Part shown: one piece after another, positions 1 through 7,893 of the stretch
How positions within the stretch are numbered: position 1 is the stretch's first letter
Layout of the letters: each line of letters starts with the position of its first letter
Assembly: GCA_002401155.1 (NCBI GenBank)
Contig: NVSG01000004.1
Coordinates: 67,258 to 116,817, forward strand
DNA length: 49,560 nucleotides
From: Hyphomicrobiales bacterium
GTDB lineage: Bacteria > Pseudomonadota > Alphaproteobacteria > Rhizobiales > Rhizobiaceae
Direction: 5' to 3'
Made by a program: the position numbers and the translations under genes
The notes under the pieces: model-generated
What the model saw: only the letters and a program-made list of their open reading frames with translations
Told to the model about the DNA's origin: nothing
Databases searched by the model: none

Positions 1-1320
1 ACCACCTTCAATAATGAGATCATTGATCTGGAAGCGGGCGATACCACGCAGCATGTGTACGGCATGGCCTTTGATATCGGAACTACCAGCGTCGTTGGTT
101 CCTTAATCAACCTAATTACCGGCGAAAAGCTCGCCAATGTGGGTGGCCTTAACCCGCAGGCGATTTATGGCGGGGATTTGATGTCGCGCATTGCCTTTGC
201 GCAGTTTGACGATAAAAAACTGCAGCTCCTGCGTGGTACCATTCTCAAAGCCATCAACGATTACATCAAGGATGCGTGCAAACAGGCCGATATCGAAGCT
301 AAACACCTTTATAAGATCATTGTGGTTGGCAATACCTGCATGCACCACATCTTTTTAGGCATTGATACCAGCAATGTGGGCCTTGCTCCCTATGCGCCAA
401 TCGTGCGCAAATCGCTGGTGCTGGATGCCGATGATATCCCGCTTAAATCTGCCCCTAACGCTAAAATTTGTCTTCTGCCAATCATCGCAGGCTTTGTCGG
501 CGCCGATACGGTCGGCACCATCATCGCCTCGCGTTTGCACGAGAGCGAAGAAATTCGTGCGCTGGTCGATATTGGTACCAATGGCGAAGTGGTGATGGGA
601 AATCGTGATCGTCTGTTTGCCTGTTCGGCGCCTGCTGGTCCAGCTCTTGAGGGCGGCGAAATTACCCACGGCATGCGCGGCGCGGCGGGTGCTATTGAAA
701 GAGTAGAAATTGGTGAAGACGTAGAATGTCAGGTGATCGGCAATGCGCCGCCCATAGGCATTTGCGGTTCCGGCCTGATTGACGCGGTAGCCCAAATGCT
801 GAATTCCGGCGTATTGGAAAAAGACGGACGTTTGGCACGAAAAACCTTCGATGCTTTGCCGGATAAATTAAAAACAAGATTTATCCAGGAAGGAAAAATT
901 CGTTCCTTCATATTGGCCACCAAAGAACAATCAGGTCACGGCGAGGATATCGCCCTAACTCAGCTGGATGTGCGTGCGCTACAACTAGCTAAAGGCGCAA
1001 TCTTTGCCGGCTTACGAATGTTGCAAAAAGTCATGGACGTTGCTGACGATAAACTCGAAGAAGTCTTCCTTTGCGGTGGTTTCGGCAATTTCGTTGATCT
1101 GGAAAGTGCCATCCGCATTCGTCTTTTGCCTGATCTGCCAAGAGATCGCATCAGCTATATCGGCAATGCGGCCCTAATCGGCGCAGAAATGACCCTGCTT
1201 TCTGAAGAAGAACGCAATGAAGCCGACTCAATCGCCGAACGCATCGAACATGTGGCTTTGGCAACCCATTCCGACTTCCAATATATTTTCGTGGATGCCT
1301 GCCGTTTTGAAGGCGATTAA
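1..1320 (+). CDS. ASKHA-type reductive activator of corrinoid proteins (RACo/DUF4445 family), 5' end outside the window
   Basis: The reading frame is open from base 1, so the gene starts upstream and only its C-terminal 439 codons are here. The visible part is an ASKHA (actin/Hsp70/sugar kinase) ATPase: phosphate-1 loop FDIGTTSVVG near the start, phosphate-2 motif LVDIGTNGEVV, and a late adenosine loop CGGFGNFVD. The mix of DIGTT, GNTCMHH and APAGPALEGG is typical of the DUF4445/RACo proteins, which use ATP and an N-terminal 2Fe-2S domain (not visible here) to re-reduce inactive cob(II)alamin on corrinoid methyltransferases. The partner methyltransferase should lie upstream, outside the window. 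It converges on the DUF393 gene with 6 bases between stops. Family assignment is firm; the exact corrinoid partner is unknown. Confidence 0.85.
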   Translation, partial: TTFNNEIIDLEAGDTTQHVYGMAFDIGTTSVVGSLINLITGEKLANVGGLNPQAIYGGDLMSRIAFAQFDDKKLQLLRGTILKAINDYIKDACKQADIEAKHLYKIIVVGNTCMHHIFLGIDTSNVGLAPYAPIVRKSLVLDADDIPLKSAPNAKICLLPIIAGFVGADTVGTIIASRLHESEEIRALVDIGTNGEVVMGNRDRLFACSAPAGPALEGGEITHGMRGAAGAIERVEIGEDVECQVIGNAPPIGICGSGLIDAVAQMLNSGVLEKDGRLARKTFDALPDKLKTRFIQEGKIRSFILATKEQSGHGEDIALTQLDVRALQLAKGAIFAGLRMLQKVMDVADDKLEEVFLCGGFGNFVDLESAIRIRLLPDLPRDRISYIGNAALIGAEMTLLSEEERNEADSIAERIEHVALATHSDFQYIFVDACRFEGD

Positions 1321-1326
1321 TCCGGT

Positions 1327-1782
1327 CTATTTTTCGTTTTTCAAATTATCGATAGGCCCAATGCCGCGACGGCGCAGTAGCCAGTTTCGTACAGCCCGCA
1401 TCCCCGGATAAGTGAGGCTGGATATCGCATTTGACCAGAACAGACTTTTGCAAAGCACCATAAATACGTTCTGGCTATCGCCATATTGCGCCATGAATTT
1501 CAAGGCATCCTTGCCGTGATAAAACTGGCCGTGCGCGTAAATGATCATTCCCTCATCAAGATCAAGGCCCCGTTCGTTGATTGCATCAATAAGCGGGTCG
1601 GCAGCGCAAATACGGGCATCAATGAGGTGAATGGAGCCGTGCTCCTGTTTTATTCTAAAGGCATGTGCGGCTGAATTGCATAAGGGGCATTCACCATCAT
1701 AGACAAACCATGCTCCGGTTTTCTCGTCCAGACCATGTCTGGGGGCTTCTTTACCGCCGGGTAGAATAGGACTCTGGGCCAC
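1327..1782 (-). CDS. DUF393 (DCC family) thiol-disulfide oxidoreductase-like protein
   Basis: This is a 151-residue soluble protein. Near residue 28 it carries the family signature YDGECPLCNS, the DxxCPxC motif that gives the DCC family its name and that resembles a thioredoxin-type CxxC. The family is widespread in proteobacteria and plants, but its physiological substrate is not established, so a redox role is an inference from the motif. The predicted start is GTG, with an AGGGAAG stretch about 12 bases upstream; no better start is visible. It is transcribed divergently from the caspase-like gene across a 170-base gap and converges on the ASKHA gene. No signal peptide is evident. Confidence 0.8.
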   Translation of the reverse strand: MAQSPILPGGKEAPRHGLDEKTGAWFVYDGECPLCNSAAHAFRIKQEHGSIHLIDARICAADPLIDAINERGLDLDEGMIIYAHGQFYHGKDALKFMAQYGDSQNVFMVLCKSLFWSNAISSLTYPGMRAVRNWLLRRRGIGPIDNLKNEK

Positions 1783-1872
1783 TTGTGGGAGCTTCCCTAT
1801 TTATTGCATCATTATCTCGTAAAATATGGCTGCGGCTTGAAAAAGCAATAAGCGATGCCATATCATGTTATT

Positions 1873-1905
1873 AAACAACCAAATCTTCATGTTTTTGGGT
1901 TGTTT
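1873..1905. promoter_or_regulatory. Inverted repeat in the divergent gap between the DUF393 and caspase-like genes
   Basis: AAACAACC at 1873-1880 is the exact reverse complement of GGTTGTTT at 1898-1905. The pairing extends loosely inward through A-rich and T-rich flanks. It sits in the middle of the 170-base intergenic region between two outward-reading genes, where an operator would be expected, but no regulator can be named from the sequence. Confidence 0.35.
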
Positions 1906-1952
1906 TGGGGCAAATCGATTGGGTTTTTTAAAGTCCGTAAGGGAATGAGGCC

Positions 1953-3785
1953 ATGTTTTGCTTAACCACATTTTTGATCAGGCGGGTTTTGATTTTACCA
2001 TTTATGGCAGTAATGGTGCTGTTGATGCTTGCGCCTTCCCAAGCCCAGCGTCGCTTGGCGCTTGTGGTTGGCAATGATGCCTATGAAAACATCACGGCCC
2101 TTAAAAAAGCGGCGAATGATGCTCGCGGCATTGGAGAAACTCTCACAAGCCTTGGCTTTGACGTAACCACCGCCACCAACATCTCCCGCCGGGAGATGAA
2201 TCAAACCTTGCAAAATTTCAATAATTCAATTCGTCCCGACGATATTGTCCTGTTCTTTTTTGCTGGCCACGGGGTCGAAATTGACGGAGAAAACTATCTG
2301 CTGCCGATTGATGTTCCCGATGCAAAGGGCGACCAGCTTGATTTTATCAAGGGCGAAACCATCAGGCTGAATAGGGTTCTCGAAGATTTAAGGGCAAGAA
2401 AAGCAAAACTGAGCCTCGTTATTTTAGATGCTTGCCGGAATAACCCTTTCACCGGATCACCCGGTCGCAGCCTTGGTGGCAAAAAGGGGTTGGCTCGTAT
2501 AGCAGCACCCCAAGGAACATTTGTCATGTATTCCGCCGATGTGGGCGAAGCAGCCCTCGACAGGCTCGGCGATAATGACAAAAATCCAAATTCCATATTC
2601 ACTCGTACATTGATCCCGCTAATGAAAACCCCCGGCATCGATCTGGTGGATACCGCCCGCGAAGCGCGCAGACAGGTACGCAAACTGGCGCTTTCTGTGT
2701 CTCACAGCCAAACACCGGCATATTACGACGCAGTGCTGGGAGATTTCTATTTCACACCTTCCTCCGGCGTGATCGTGCCGGGAAAACCCATCGCCAACGC
2801 CAATGTCAACGTCAAGCCGCCTGAAATCAAGCTGGCTCTGGGCGATAACGGCGATCAGCAGAACTCGGGCGAACGGGTTATTCCCCTGCAGCCAGCCGCC
2901 GTTCCTTTACCGGCAATGGTGGTGACCGCTGGCGAAAAAGATTTGATAAAAGTCTGGGACGCCGACAATTTCACGCTTCTAGCGGAGTTGAATGGCGAGA
3001 AAAAACTGTTCTCCACCATAAAACTGATTGATAATGGCCGCTCTCTTATGGTTGCCGGCAAGGATGGTTCGGTCGTGTCCTACGCCCTGCCATCGTTCAA
3101 GAAAACCAATGCATTTTATCCAAACTTCAGCGTTTCGGTTCTCACTCAGGCCAATGATGGCACCATCATAGTGGGCGGTAATAACGGAATATTGGCCGCA
3201 TATGATGGTGCAACATATAGGGAAATTTGGCGGCGCAAGGCCCATGACGGCATTGTCAGCCCCATTCTACCGATAAAAAATCATGTCATTACCGCTTCGC
3301 AAGATGGTGCGATCGTGACTACAGATGTGAAAACCGGTCAGGAAATCAGCCGCGTGCACACTATTGCCGGTGGACAAATCACCGATATCACATTCATCAA
3401 CGAGACAACCATCGTTGCAGCCCACGAAAAAGGCGAAATCGCCTATATCGACCTGTCCAGCAGGCGTATTTTAAGCGCGTTCCAAGCCCATAATGGCTGG
3501 ATATCTTCGGTAGATGTGACACCTGACGGGACGGCTATTGTCACCGCGGGCGTTAATGGCAATTTGAAATACTGGTCACTTGGCGGCACGACCCTCATCA
3601 AATCCATACCCGCCCATAGCGATGTGGCATCAGGCGCAAAATTTCTTAAAGTATTGACCGGTAGGACCCTCGCCAGTGTCGGATTTGATGGTGCATTACG
3701 GTTTTGGCAAGATAATGGCCAACGGATCGCCGAGTTAAAACATGGGCCTGCAATTTTGTATTTCGATTATATTTCAAAGCCTTAA
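1953..3785 (+). CDS. Exported caspase-like cysteine protease (peptidase C14) with C-terminal WD40-type repeats
   Basis: The 610-residue product begins with a hydrophobic signal peptide, with likely cleavage after APSQA (about residue 31). The caspase p20-like fold follows at about 33-270. It starts RLALVVGNDAYENITAL and carries the catalytic His in FFFAGHGVE (H106) and the catalytic Cys in LDACRNNPF (C161), so the dyad is intact. After a linker near 270-310, the C-terminal half has several WD40/beta-propeller-like units, for example KDLIKVWDADNFTLLAEL, DGAIVTTDVKTG and NGNLKYWSLGG. Bacterial caspase homologues usually cleave after Arg or Lys; that is family knowledge, not shown here. The next gene encodes a secreted Arg-rich OmpA protein, a conceivable partner. 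An AAGGGA Shine-Dalgarno precedes ATG 1953. Confidence 0.88.
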   Translation: MFCLTTFLIRRVLILPFMAVMVLLMLAPSQAQRRLALVVGNDAYENITALKKAANDARGIGETLTSLGFDVTTATNISRREMNQTLQNFNNSIRPDDIVLFFFAGHGVEIDGENYLLPIDVPDAKGDQLDFIKGETIRLNRVLEDLRARKAKLSLVILDACRNNPFTGSPGRSLGGKKGLARIAAPQGTFVMYSADVGEAALDRLGDNDKNPNSIFTRTLIPLMKTPGIDLVDTAREARRQVRKLALSVSHSQTPAYYDAVLGDFYFTPSSGVIVPGKPIANANVNVKPPEIKLALGDNGDQQNSGERVIPLQPAAVPLPAMVVTAGEKDLIKVWDADNFTLLAELNGEKKLFSTIKLIDNGRSLMVAGKDGSVVSYALPSFKKTNAFYPNFSVSVLTQANDGTIIVGGNNGILAAYDGATYREIWRRKAHDGIVSPILPIKNHVITASQDGAIVTTDVKTGQEISRVHTIAGGQITDITFINETTIVAAHEKGEIAYIDLSSRRILSAFQAHNGWISSVDVTPDGTAIVTAGVNGNLKYWSLGGTTLIKSIPAHSDVASGAKFLKVLTGRTLASVGFDGALRFWQDNGQRIAELKHGPAILYFDYISKP

Positions 3786-3903
3786 GGTGAATTAAAGAGC
3801 CTTCTTTTTCAATGTGTGACCGATTGCACACACGCATTCCATTGCTATCCCCATATCAGGGTTATGAAAACTCGCTTCATTAGAAAGCAGCGAGAGGAAA
3901 GCA

Positions 3904-3918
3904 GCCGGAAATTCCGGC
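3904..3918. promoter_or_regulatory. Short hairpin just upstream of the OmpA-like gene's ribosome binding site
   Basis: GCCGG (3904-3908) and CCGGC (3914-3918) form a perfect 5-bp stem around AAATT. The hairpin ends three bases before the TTGGAGAAG ribosome binding site of the gene starting at 3935, so in the transcript it could modulate access to that site. No other evidence of function is visible. Confidence 0.35.
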
Positions 3919-3934
3919 AATTGGAGAAGATGCT

Positions 3935-4858
3935 ATGAAAAACCTACTGAAAATCTTAGTTGCAGGAGCAATCCTGTTGCCCGCACTGTTTTCAAACAGT
4001 GGTATCGCCAATGCTCAGAAATTTCTGTCACGGCAAGCCATTGTCAATGGCCTGCAGATAGAGGCGAACGATCCAAGAGTAAAGAAACGGCGCCACCTTA
4101 AACGCCGCGAACAGCGCGTGACCAGCCGCAGGGCACCTTCACGGGCACGCCAGCATGTTGTAAAGAGACGTGCGCCCGGAAAATTGCGCAATCCACGTAC
4201 ATTTAGAGCGCCATCCAGAGTTCCATCGGCTAACAGCCGCGTCGCTTTACGCCGCGCACCGGGCCGGGCGCCAGGCCGTGCGCCATCTATCCGCCGTGCA
4301 CCGGGGCGTACACCGGCTACCCATAGCGCTAATCTGCGACTCAGAGCTCCAGGCCGTGCGCCACATGTTGCACGAAGCCGCGCTCCTTTCCGCGCACCAA
4401 ATACGGCACAACATCGTCCTCCAGAGCGTTTCAATAATCAGTTCGCCAACGTATCCAACCCGGATAACGAGCGTGGCATTCGCTTTGAAACTCAAGGACA
4501 GGCCTATCCTGGCGCAGCATCAGTCGATCTGGAAATTCTGTTTGATTACAATTCCGCCAGAATCAGTCCGGAATCAGTACGTCAGCTGATAACCTTGGGC
4601 GAGGCCCTTCAGGATGCAGCACTGCAAGGTACACGCATCATGATTGCCGGTCACACGGATGCCTCGGGCAGCAATGCATATAACAGTAATCTGTCCTTCA
4701 GACGGGCCCAGTCAGTCTCAGAGTTCCTGCGCCTTTATGCCGGAATTTCCAACAGTCGTTTGGCAATCGAGGGTTACGGCGAAGAATTACTAAAATACCC
4801 TGATGCACCCAATTCAGGCCAAAACCGCCGCGTTGAGATCATCAATCTGGGCACTTAG
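3935..4858 (+). CDS. Exported OmpA-family protein with an Arg-Ala-Pro repeat region
   Basis: The 307-residue protein has a clear signal peptide (about 1-27, cleaved after SGIANA). A very basic low-complexity stretch (about 45-165) contains eleven RAP triplets, often as RAPGR. It ends in a C-terminal OmpA/Pal peptidoglycan-binding domain (about 185-305) with the expected features: FDYNSARISPES, GHTDASGSNAYN, NLSFRRAQSVSEFL and GYGEE. The Asp of TDASG and the Arg of RRAQS are the residues that bind diaminopimelate in the family. The repeat region suggests a flexible polycationic linker between peptidoglycan and outer membrane, LPS or another anionic partner. It is preceded by a GGAGAAG ribosome site and follows the caspase-like gene on the same strand after 149 bases, so co-expression is plausible. 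The stop codon lies at the edge of a dispersed repeat. Confidence 0.88.
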   Translation: MKNLLKILVAGAILLPALFSNSGIANAQKFLSRQAIVNGLQIEANDPRVKKRRHLKRREQRVTSRRAPSRARQHVVKRRAPGKLRNPRTFRAPSRVPSANSRVALRRAPGRAPGRAPSIRRAPGRTPATHSANLRLRAPGRAPHVARSRAPFRAPNTAQHRPPERFNNQFANVSNPDNERGIRFETQGQAYPGAASVDLEILFDYNSARISPESVRQLITLGEALQDAALQGTRIMIAGHTDASGSNAYNSNLSFRRAQSVSEFLRLYAGISNSRLAIEGYGEELLKYPDAPNSGQNRRVEIINLGT

Positions 4859-4899
4859 AGCGCTTCCTAAAAAAAGCAAATTTGCTCTAAGGCAAGGGG

Positions 4900-4934
4900 A
4901 ACGGGTTTCGGTACATTAAGTATCGAAACCCGTT
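4900..4934. terminator. Long inverted repeat downstream of the OmpA-like gene, possible terminator
   Basis: AACGGGTTTCGGTAC is followed by ATTAA and then GTATCGAAACCCGTT, giving a 15-bp stem with a single G-T wobble. It starts 42 bases after the OmpA-like stop codon. There is only a weak T-rich tail (CGCTTTTC), so it may stop transcription inefficiently or protect the mRNA 3' end. Confidence 0.5.
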
Positions 4935-5032
4935 ACGCTTTTCAAACAGGCTTAAGTATATTAAAAAATTCCGAATTCATTCCCGCTGAACATCATCAAC
5001 AAAACTCAAAGAAAACTACCCAAGCGCTCCAA

Positions 5033-5093
5033 CGCGCGCCGGGCGTTAGCCCGCCCCATCGGAGCGGTGCACGAAGTGCATTAAGCGTGAGAT
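5033..5093 (+). repeat. Dispersed GC-rich hairpin repeat, divergent copy D
   Basis: This copy contains GCGCCGGGCGTTAGCCCG, with the hairpin CGGGC-GTTA-GCCCG at 5040-5053. A CCCATCGGAG block, a second hairpin TGCAC-GAA-GTGCA and a terminal GCGTGAG follow. The order CCCAT(T)CGGAG, hairpin, CGTGAG matches the right half of the copy at 5803-5912, so I group them, though this one is the most diverged. Confidence 0.5.
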
Positions 5094-5216
5094 AAAGAAT
5101 GGCGGGGATGGACGTAGCAAGTTCGAACGCTGAAAGCTCTCATCGTTTCTACGAAACGACTGCCGCTTTTTGCAAACTTCTTAATGATGTTGGCGTTTCG
5201 CTTTGCGAAAAGCCCG

Positions 5217-5306
5217 TGGCGGAGAGACAGGGATTCGAACCCTGGAGACGCTTACACGCCTACACGCTTTCCAAGCGTGCGCCTTCGACCACTCGGCCAC
5301 CTCTCC
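5217..5306 (-). tRNA. tRNA-Ser(GGA)
   Basis: Read on the minus strand, the gene begins GGAGAGGTGGCCGAGTGGTC and folds as a class II tRNA. The acceptor stem GGAGAGG pairs with TCTCTCC, followed by discriminator G and an encoded CCA (5217-5219). The anticodon stem CACGC/GCGTG encloses the loop TTGGAAA, giving anticodon GGA, which reads UCC and UCU serine codons. A long variable arm (GTAGGCG...CGTCTCC region) precedes the T-arm GGGTTCGAATCCC. The long variable arm and the anticodon both say serine. Length is 90 bases with CCA. It stands alone between repeats. Confidence 0.96.
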
Positions 5307-5482
5307 GTATCTATCATCTTGGATAGACAATGGGCTAAAGCCCATCAATGGCGCTCTCTAGCACGGTGTCAGCCCATTTCAAACAGGTTTTTTGCCCTTG
5401 ATGAAAGATTCGTGATGCCATTGCGCTTTACCCGGCCACTGTCTATTTTAGACATGATGCGACGAGGATAGGTGGTGCGGAT

Positions 5483-5806
5483 ATGATCAAAGGTTTTTTT
5501 AGAATTGTAGGGCTGCTTACACTGGCGCTTGCCCTGATTACTGCGGTGCTGGATTTAACCCGCTCGATAGCTGATTCCGCCATTGTCATGACCCCGCTGG
5601 GTAAGGATTGGTTTGATTTAAGCCTGTCATCGCTCAATCTTACGCAGGCAATTGTTCAGCGTTATATTCATCCAGCCATTTGGGATCCGGGCATACAGGC
5701 GATTTTACAATTGCCAAGCTGGGTGGTTTTTTCAGTGCTGGCCATATTGTTTTTCTGGGTCGGGCGCCGACGCAAGCAAAACTGGCACGAAAAATACGGT
5801 GCCTAG
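5483..5806 (+). CDS. Small inner-membrane protein of unknown function
   Basis: This is a 107-residue protein with two hydrophobic helices. One is near residues 5-25 (FFRIVGLLTLALALITAVLD) and one near 78-94 (PSWVVFSVLAILFFWVGRR). The second is followed by a basic RRRKQNWHEKYG tail, which would place the C terminus in the cytoplasm. The stretch between (about 30-75) would face the periplasm. I recognise the general type, short two-helix proteins conserved in Rhizobiales, but no assigned function. Start ATG 5483 follows a GGTGGTGCGGAT region with a weak ribosome site. The stop codon (TAG in CCTAGAGC) marks the left edge of a dispersed repeat. Confidence 0.65.
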   Translation: MIKGFFRIVGLLTLALALITAVLDLTRSIADSAIVMTPLGKDWFDLSLSSLNLTQAIVQRYIHPAIWDPGIQAILQLPSWVVFSVLAILFFWVGRRRKQNWHEKYGA

Positions 5807-5912
5807 AGCTAGTTTGGCCTAGCTCAGGTGGCGAAAAGCCACCCGGCGCTAATTGCGCCGCCCATTCGGAGGGCCCAAGCGAAGCTTGGAAACGCCCGTG
5901 AGAACAAATAAC
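5803..5912 (+). repeat. Dispersed hairpin repeat, copy A
   Basis: The copy begins CTAGAGC at the stop codon of the preceding gene. It contains hairpin 1, GGTGGC-GAAAA-GCCACC (5827-5843), directly followed by hairpin 2, CGGCGC-TAATT-GCGCCG (5844-5860). A CCCATTCGGAGGG block and a terminal CGTGAGAACAAA come next. Two related copies at 27233-27312 (plus) and 38173-38265 (minus) preserve both hairpins with compensatory changes in the first stem. Confidence 0.75.
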
Positions 5913-5962
5913 TAAATCGTTTCTGTCGAAGACGATCTAAGACGCAATAGGGAGTTTTATAA

Positions 5963-6622
5963 ATGTTTCTTGTCGATCTGTTCAAAAATAAGTCGAGAAT
6001 ACCCGATGCAGCAAATGCATTGCCGGGCCGCGACAACCCCACAGATTCTGGTGAGATTCATTTTGTGAATCACAATCCAATCCATGGGCCCTATCCTGAG
6101 GGAACAGAACAGATCGTATTTGGTCTGGGTTGTTTTTGGGGGGCAGAACGCATTTTTTGGGAGCGTGAAGGGGTTTTCGTTACTTCTGTTGGCTATGCAG
6201 GCGGTCCCACGCCAAACCCCACCTATCATGAGGTTTGTACGGGAGGTACTGGCCACTCCGAGGTGGTTATGGTGGTGTTTGATCCAAAAATCATATCCTG
6301 CGAAGCCCTGCTGAAACTTTTCTGGGAAAGCCATAACCCAACACAAGGCATGCGGCAGGGAAATGATACAGGAACCCAGTATCGCTCAGTGATCTATACC
6401 TATGGTGAGGAGCAAAATGCAGCAGCGCTGGCGTCCTGCAAGACCTATCAGCAGGCATTGAGCGAAAGTGGTGCTAATGTAACCATCACCACCGAAATCA
6501 AGGATGCGCCGGAATATTATTTTGCTGAAGAATATCACCAGCAATATCTGGCTAAAAATCCGGATGGTTATTGCGGCATACGTGGAACTGGAATTGCCTG
6601 CCCGATCACGCCTGCTAGATAA
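5963..6622 (+). CDS. msrA: Peptide methionine-S-sulfoxide reductase MsrA
   Basis: MsrA reduces the S-epimer of methionine sulfoxide in proteins and peptides back to methionine, with thioredoxin as electron donor. The catalytic motif GCFWGAE is present with Cys57 as nucleophile. The family blocks [42 protein letters not shown] and [15 protein letters not shown] follow. Length is 219 residues, the longer proteobacterial form with an N-terminal extension of about 45 residues and a C-terminal [11 protein letters not shown] segment whose Cys could act as resolving cysteine. No signal peptide is evident, so it is probably cytoplasmic. A GGGAGTTTTATAA ribosome region precedes the ATG. It converges on mepA with 2 bases between the stops. 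Confidence 0.95.
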   Translation: MFLVDLFKNKSRIPDAANALPGRDNPTDSGEIHFVNHNPIHGPYPEGTEQIVFGLGCFWGAERIFWEREGVFVTSVGYAGGPTPNPTYHEVCTGGTGHSEVVMVVFDPKIISCEALLKLFWESHNPTQGMRQGNDTGTQYRSVIYTYGEEQNAAALASCKTYQQALSESGANVTITTEIKDAPEYYFAEEYHQQYLAKNPDGYCGIRGTGIACPITPAR

Positions 6623-6624
6623 GT

Positions 6625-7728
6625 CTAACGGGTCGGGCGCACGCTGGGAACGGGGATTGCATCAACACCCAGCTCAATAGCTGCATTGCTTGGCAAATTC
6701 TGCTTTTTGCCCTTTTTTTCAATCGGCTGGCTTCCCATGGCGCTGGCCATGGAAAATTTCGGCATATCGATGGTTACCGCAGCAAAGGCTGTTTCCCTAA
6801 CTCGAAATTCCGAATTGGATTTAGCCACCGAGCTTGCTTTCAAAACGGTTTTGCAGGCTTGGGGTAGATCGTTCAAAACCAATTGACGACGTTTTTTGGT
6901 TTTCTTTTTCTTTTTTACAACTTTCTTTTTGCTCTTTTTCTTAGGCGCAAAAGCCACATTGAACCACCATGCAAGCAACTTGCCGCAGCCCAGATCAGAG
7001 CCGGTAGATTTTTGCGTTCTGCAACCGGGTGATCCCGGTGGGCAACCGATGCGCAGATGGAAATGGTAATGATGCCCCCAATAGGGTCTGATTTTATTTA
7101 GCCAGCGCCGGTCGCCGCGCACCGTATCGCAAAGCTGCTTTTTGATGCCCGGATGAACCAGAATGCGCTCCACATTGGGAAAGCTTGCGGCGTGATAGAG
7201 CAGCATGGTCGTGGCGCGATTCCAACGCTTCTTGTCCACGTAGACGGACTTTTTTTTCAAAACAGAAATGGCACTGATGGTTTCGCGTTGCTTATAATTC
7301 CAGCGTGTATCAGGCATGGGGCGCAGCCAGATATCCGCATCCAGCCCCAATTGGTGAGAGCGGTGCCCGGTTAGCATCGGGCCGCCGCGTGGCTGGGACA
7401 TGTCACCAACCAGCAGGCCATTCCAGCCATCGTCCTTGGCTTTATAAGAAAGGTCTTCGATTACCTTCACTAAATCCGGATGGCCCCAACGGCGATTGCG
7501 CGACAGGCGCATGACCTGCCAGTTCGGTCCATCAATCGGAATGGCTTTTGCGCCCGCAATACAGCCCTTGCTGTAAAATCCATGGGCAGCAGCTTTAAGG
7601 GAAGCGGGAAGGGCCTTGGCACCAAACAATCGCTTGGCAGCCGTTGCGGCATGGGATGTCGTCGGTAAAAGAGGCAGCGTGAATGCTACCAGCAAGATAA
7701 GTTTAATAAAGACTCTAAAAATTCGCAT
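6625..7728 (-). CDS. mepA: Penicillin-insensitive murein endopeptidase MepA
   Basis: MepA is a periplasmic zinc metallopeptidase that cuts D-Ala-meso-DAP (and LD) cross-links in peptidoglycan. The LAS-type zinc site is visible: GGPMLTGHRSHQLGLDADIW holds the first His and Asp ligands, and GHHYHFHLRIGCP holds the last His. LVHPGIKKQLC and RPYWGH are other family blocks. I start at ATG 7728 because it places a signal peptide (MRIFRVFIKLILLVAF to TSHA) at the N terminus; an in-frame ATG at 7764 adds 12 polar residues. The ribosome site is weak for either start. After the catalytic domain (to about residue 260) comes an unusual lysine-rich tract, KKKSKKKVVKKKKKTKKRR, and a C-terminal region of about 85 residues not typical of E. 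coli MepA. Confidence 0.92.
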   Translation of the reverse strand: MRIFRVFIKLILLVAFTLPLLPTTSHAATAAKRLFGAKALPASLKAAAHGFYSKGCIAGAKAIPIDGPNWQVMRLSRNRRWGHPDLVKVIEDLSYKAKDDGWNGLLVGDMSQPRGGPMLTGHRSHQLGLDADIWLRPMPDTRWNYKQRETISAISVLKKKSVYVDKKRWNRATTMLLYHAASFPNVERILVHPGIKKQLCDTVRGDRRWLNKIRPYWGHHYHFHLRIGCPPGSPGCRTQKSTGSDLGCGKLLAWWFNVAFAPKKKSKKKVVKKKKKTKKRRQLVLNDLPQACKTVLKASSVAKSNSEFRVRETAFAAVTIDMPKFSMASAMGSQPIEKKGKKQNLPSNAAIELGVDAIPVPSVRPTR

Positions 7729-7893
7729 AGTCCAAAATCCGATTTTAAACTCCTGCCCCGGCATACTTATAGAGATTTGATCTTTACTAATCGTAAACCA
7801 AAACCGCGCGTATAACGGATATATAGAGAATTTCCCGGACTATGCAAATTAAAGGGTTTTTAGGTGGCTAAAAGTTAGCTTGTATTCAGTGCG

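Larger units (their letters stand above)
4859..5482. other. Gene-poor 624-base stretch containing repeats and one tRNA gene
   Basis: No protein gene is supported here. The stretch holds a TAGAGCGCTTCC-type repeat start (4856-4867), a long inverted repeat (4900-4934), a dispersed GC-rich hairpin repeat (5033-5093), tRNA-Ser (5217-5306) and a small palindrome (ATGGGCT, AA, AGCCCAT at 5330-5345). The open frames across the tRNA, which read like RQGFEPWR, are artefacts of translating the tRNA's complement. Confidence 0.7.

Noticed and set aside
4240..4400. Tandem GC-rich repeats resembling a CRISPR or minisatellite
   Set aside because: They are in-frame codons for RAPGR repeats within a gene, with no spacers of even length.
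4015..4589. Long open frames inside the OmpA-like gene on both strands (for example a minus-strand frame rich in ARPGAR)
   Set aside because: They mirror the GC-rich RAPGR repeat; the sense frame has the signal peptide, ribosome site and OmpA domain.
5099..5471. Two overlapping plus-strand open frames with [18 protein letters not shown] motifs
   Set aside because: They are translations of the complement of tRNA-Ser; these phrases recur wherever class II tRNAs are translated.
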